The position numbers and the translations under genes are program-made. A stretch of 64,000 nucleotides of DNA from the NCBI RefSeq assembly GCF_046244365.1, contig NZ_CP176395.1, positions 2,852,001 to 2,916,000 of the forward strand. The letters are read 5' to 3'. Under the pieces are notes generated by a model, which saw nothing but the letters and a program-made list of their open reading frames with translations, did no database searches and was not told the DNA's origin. This document shows, piece after piece, positions 61,370 to 64,000 of the stretch. The DNA is from Paenibacillus_V sp046244365 (GTDB lineage: Bacteria > Bacillota > Bacilli > Paenibacillales > NBRC-103111). How positions within the stretch are numbered: position 1 is the first letter of the stretch; the number at the start of each line of letters is the position of its first letter.

Positions 61370-64000
61370 ATGCAAAAGCTGAAAGTCACGGGATTGTTGG
61401 TCCTGGCCATGAGCTTGTTTGTTGCCTGTATGATCCTGCTTACCGGGAGCGTCTCGGCAGACGATGCGCCTAAATCGGTCAAGGGCGTAATGGACTTATC
61501 GAAATGGAGCTTCCCGGAGAACGGACCTGTTCGATTAAACGGGGAATGGGCATTTTACGAGGGTGAATTCGTAAGTCCGCTTCAGCCTCAAACAGCGAAA
61601 AAGCCTGATTACGTCCGCGTACCCTCCCGCTGGGAGCGCTACGAGCTGGCGGATCGAACGATGCCGCAGCATGGCTACGGTTCGTTTCGGCTGCATGTCA
61701 AGCTGTCACCCTCGGAGACTAAGGAGCTCGGCATACGCGTAATCAATATTAAAACGTCCCATCGCATTTACGTGAACGGCAAAGAAATAGCCGCATCGGG
61801 TGAGCCGGGAACGTCTCTCGGCAGCACGGTATCCAGAAACGCTCCTTACGTGCGGTTTTTCACTTCACAGGGAACCGACTTGGAAATCGTCATCTATGTC
61901 GCCAACTTCAAGATGGCCAAGGGAGGCATAACGCATCCGATTTGGCTCGGCGAGCAGGAGCAAATAATAGGGCAACGGGAAATGTCCATCGCGCTGGATC
62001 TTATTTTGGGAATGAGCGTGTTCTTGCTCGCCATCTACTTCCTAGCGTTGTTCCAAATGAGGTCGCGGGAGCGTTCGTGGCTCTATTTCGGTCTTTTTTG
62101 CCTGACGGGCAGCATCTATATATTCGGTCAAGGGGAGAAGCTTCTGCTGATGGCCATTCCCGGGCTTTCCTACGAATGGGTGACCAAAATCCAGTATAGC
62201 GCAGGCGCGGTTTCTACCTATTTTATGCTCAGGTACACGCAGTTCGCTTTCTTGCAAATTTTTCATTCGGCTGTCAGAAGGGCGTCGGAGTGGCTGCTGG
62301 TCGGCTGGATTACGCTGATTCTTGTAACGCCGGTGCAGATTTATTCCCAGCTTGATTTCATGTATTTTCTAGCCATGCTGATTTTGCTGTACCTGATCTA
62401 TGTTCTGGCCCTTGGCGCCGCTAGAAGACTCGAGGGCTCCGGCTATATGATGGTAAGTGCGGCGGCTATTTTCACCTTGATGCTGCTGTTTTTACTCAGT
62501 CTTATGGGCTTTCAGCTGCAGCCCTGGCTATTGCCTGCCGTGATGATGATCCTGCTGTTCTCGCAGGTTCTGCTTTTGTCCAAGCGGTTTACGAATGCTT
62601 TCTCGACGGTGGAGCAATTGTCGGAGAGGCTCCTGTCCATGGATAAGGTAAAGGACGACTTCCTGGCGAACACGTCCCACGAGATGAGAACCCCGCTGCA
62701 TGGCGTCATTAACATTGCGCAATCGCTGCTGGAAGGGGCGGCCGGCAGTTTGAACCCGAAGCAGGCGGAGAACATGAATCTGATCGTGGCGACCGGCAAG
62801 CGAATGGCGAATCTGATCAACGATATCCTGGATTTGTCCAAACTAAAAAACGGCGACGTCGCATTGAACGTGAAACCTGTCGAGCTTCGCCCGTTAATTG
62901 AAGTCATGTTTGAAATGTTTCGCGTTATCGCAGGCGGCAAACCCGTGCATTTCGTAAACCTGGTGGACAAAGACCATCCATACATAATGGCCGACGAAGA
63001 CAGGCTGACGCAAATTTTATACAATTTGATCGGCAACGCGCTGAAGTTTACGGAGAGCGGGGAGATTGCCGTTTCGGCCTCCCGGGTAGGCGATTGGCTG
63101 CATATTACCGTCACGGATTCGGGAATCGGCATTTCGCCCGACAAGCATAACGACATATTCGAATCGTTCGAGCAAGTGAACGGGGATATCGCTCGCAAGT
63201 ACGGAGGAACCGGTCTAGGACTCAGCATTACGAAACGGCTGGTCGAGCTTCACGGAGGAAGTATCGGCGTCGACTCGGAAGCCGGGAAGGGAGCTTCCTT
63301 CACCTTTACGATCCCTATTGCCGAACGTGCCGGAGAGAGGCTCGCGGAAGCCGGGAATTTGGAGACGCGGTTGTCGGAGTGGAGCGTACCGGGCAAAGCG
63401 GCTATGCCGGAACGGATTGAGCTTCAACGGCACGGGGCCTATACGATTCTAGTCGTCGATGACGATCCCGCCAACAGACAGGTTCTCGTTAATTTGCTGT
63501 CGGTAGACCATTATTCCGTGCTGGCCGTATCGGGTGGCGCAGAAGCGCTTCAGGAGCTCCACCGGAAGCCGGGAATCGATCTCGTTATTCTCGATCTTAT
63601 GATGCCGGGCATGTCCGGCTATGAGGTGTGCATGCTGATTCGCGAACGGTTTACGTTATCCGAGCTGCCGATCGTCATGCTGACCGCGAGAAACTGGCAT
63701 GACGATATGGTAGCGGGCTTTAAGGCGGGAGTTAACGATTTTCTAGGGAAACCGGTCGATGCGGGCGAATTGAAGGCGCGTATCCGTACGCTGCTTGAAA
63801 TGAAGCGTTCGGCGAGCGAGAGGATACGGCTGGAGATGGCGTTTCTCCAGGCGCAAATCAAGCCGCATTTTCTCTTTAATACCTTAAACACGATTATGGC
63901 CGTCAGTTATAAGGATGTTCAGAAGGCTCAGCATTTGCTTGGGGAGTTAAGCCATTATTTGCGCGGGAGCTTCGATTTTCAAAATCTGGAAAGGCTCATC
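61370..64000 (+). CDS. 7TMR-DISM-like hybrid histidine kinase with REC and second kinase module (3' truncated by window edge)
   Basis: 877 codons are visible and the frame is still open at base 64000. A signal peptide ('LVLAMSLFVACMILLTGSVSA') is followed by an extracellular jelly-roll domain (about 35-195) and seven membrane helices (about 205-410), as in 7TMR-DISM receptors. Next come HisKA with H437 ('NTSHEMRTPLHG'), HATPase_c ('NLIGNALKFTESG', 'GGTGLGLSITKRL') and REC ('ILVVDDDPANR', phospho-Asp 742 in 'VILDLMMPG', Lys in 'FLGKPVD'). A LytS-type His_kinase start, 'QAQIKPHFLFNTLNT' (H833), follows. ATG 61370 follows AAGGAG. Confidence 0.9.
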   Translation, partial: MQKLKVTGLLVLAMSLFVACMILLTGSVSADDAPKSVKGVMDLSKWSFPENGPVRLNGEWAFYEGEFVSPLQPQTAKKPDYVRVPSRWERYELADRTMPQHGYGSFRLHVKLSPSETKELGIRVINIKTSHRIYVNGKEIAASGEPGTSLGSTVSRNAPYVRFFTSQGTDLEIVIYVANFKMAKGGITHPIWLGEQEQIIGQREMSIALDLILGMSVFLLAIYFLALFQMRSRERSWLYFGLFCLTGSIYIFGQGEKLLLMAIPGLSYEWVTKIQYSAGAVSTYFMLRYTQFAFLQIFHSAVRRASEWLLVGWITLILVTPVQIYSQLDFMYFLAMLILLYLIYVLALGAARRLEGSGYMMVSAAAIFTLMLLFLLSLMGFQLQPWLLPAVMMILLFSQVLLLSKRFTNAFSTVEQLSERLLSMDKVKDDFLANTSHEMRTPLHGVINIAQSLLEGAAGSLNPKQAENMNLIVATGKRMANLINDILDLSKLKNGDVALNVKPVELRPLIEVMFEMFRVIAGGKPVHFVNLVDKDHPYIMADEDRLTQILYNLIGNALKFTESGEIAVSASRVGDWLHITVTDSGIGISPDKHNDIFESFEQVNGDIARKYGGTGLGLSITKRLVELHGGSIGVDSEAGKGASFTFTIPIAERAGERLAEAGNLETRLSEWSVPGKAAMPERIELQRHGAYTILVVDDDPANRQVLVNLLSVDHYSVLAVSGGAEALQELHRKPGIDLVILDLMMPGMSGYEVCMLIRERFTLSELPIVMLTARNWHDDMVAGFKAGVNDFLGKPVDAGELKARIRTLLEMKRSASERIRLEMAFLQAQIKPHFLFNTLNTIMAVSYKDVQKAQHLLGELSHYLRGSFDFQNLERLI

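Noticed and set aside
61030..61473. 147-aa plus-strand frame before the hybrid kinase
   Set aside because: It begins inside the tRNA terminator, has no ribosome site and overlaps the start of the kinase gene in another frame.

Overview
The window looks like chromosomal DNA from an endospore-forming Paenibacillaceae bacterium (Paenibacillus or a close relative). The DNA is moderately GC-rich and start sites carry strong AGGAGG-type ribosome binding sites. It has a three-gene spore germinant receptor operon, a YjcZ-type sporulation peptide, the yhaO/yhaN pair, an SLH-domain surface protein, a YkvI-type permease and tRNA genes with encoded CCA ends. No prophage, plasmid, rRNA or CRISPR features were seen. 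Both window ends cut genes: a HAD phosphatase on the left and a hybrid histidine kinase on the right.

Layout. 0-7.7 kb: HAD phosphatase, YjcZ peptide, an acidic protein built from three related units, an rRNA m5C methyltransferase behind a TetR regulator, and a divergent MMPL efflux protein, then an AraC regulator. 7.8-11.7 kb: a Gfo/Idh/MocA oxidoreductase, an unusual GntR-solute-binding-protein fusion regulator, and a divergent MDR dehydrogenase whose promoter is covered by TACATCA repeats. 11.9-16.6 kb: DUF817 protein, an intergenic array of AGTGAAC...GTTCACT dyads, a CMD-family protein, a diguanylate cyclase and a GT4 glycosyltransferase. 16.7-22.6 kb: yhaO-yhaN (with a low-complexity, very GC-rich middle) and a 2-hydroxyacid dehydrogenase. 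22.6-26.3 kb: ger operon on the minus strand. 26.5-29.6 kb: an atypical deacetylase-fold protein paired with a DegT-type aminotransferase. 29.7-37.4 kb: large SLH protein, small membrane proteins, YkvI and DedA proteins, and a SIMPL protein. 37.5-41.1 kb: two ABC exporter half-transporters.

41.3-47.4 kb is an L-rhamnose catabolic operon: RhaI isomerises rhamnose, RhaB phosphorylates rhamnulose, and the aldolase/dehydrogenase fusion cleaves the phosphate and oxidises lactaldehyde. A DeoR-type repressor closes the operon. An ASRT-family (sensory-rhodopsin-transducer-like) protein sits between the fusion gene and the isomerase.

47.4-64 kb holds xpt, a trans-sulfuration-type PLP enzyme converging on a FadR regulator, a CbiZ cobinamide salvage enzyme, an AI-2E family permease translationally coupled to a PssA-like protein that has lost most of its catalytic motif, an OmpR-type two-component system, a second GT4 enzyme, and the start of a 7TMR-DISM-like hybrid kinase. 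Three identical tRNA-Leu(CAG) genes, each with its own promoter and terminator, punctuate 53.9-61.0 kb.

The most unusual observations are the GntR-SBP fusion with its repeat-covered divergent promoter, the ASRT protein in the rhamnose operon, the degenerate PssA paralogue, the dyad array at 13.1-13.3 kb, the deacetylase-like/DegT pair, and the tRNA-Leu triplication beside a MITE-like element. All assignments were read from the sequence without database searches.
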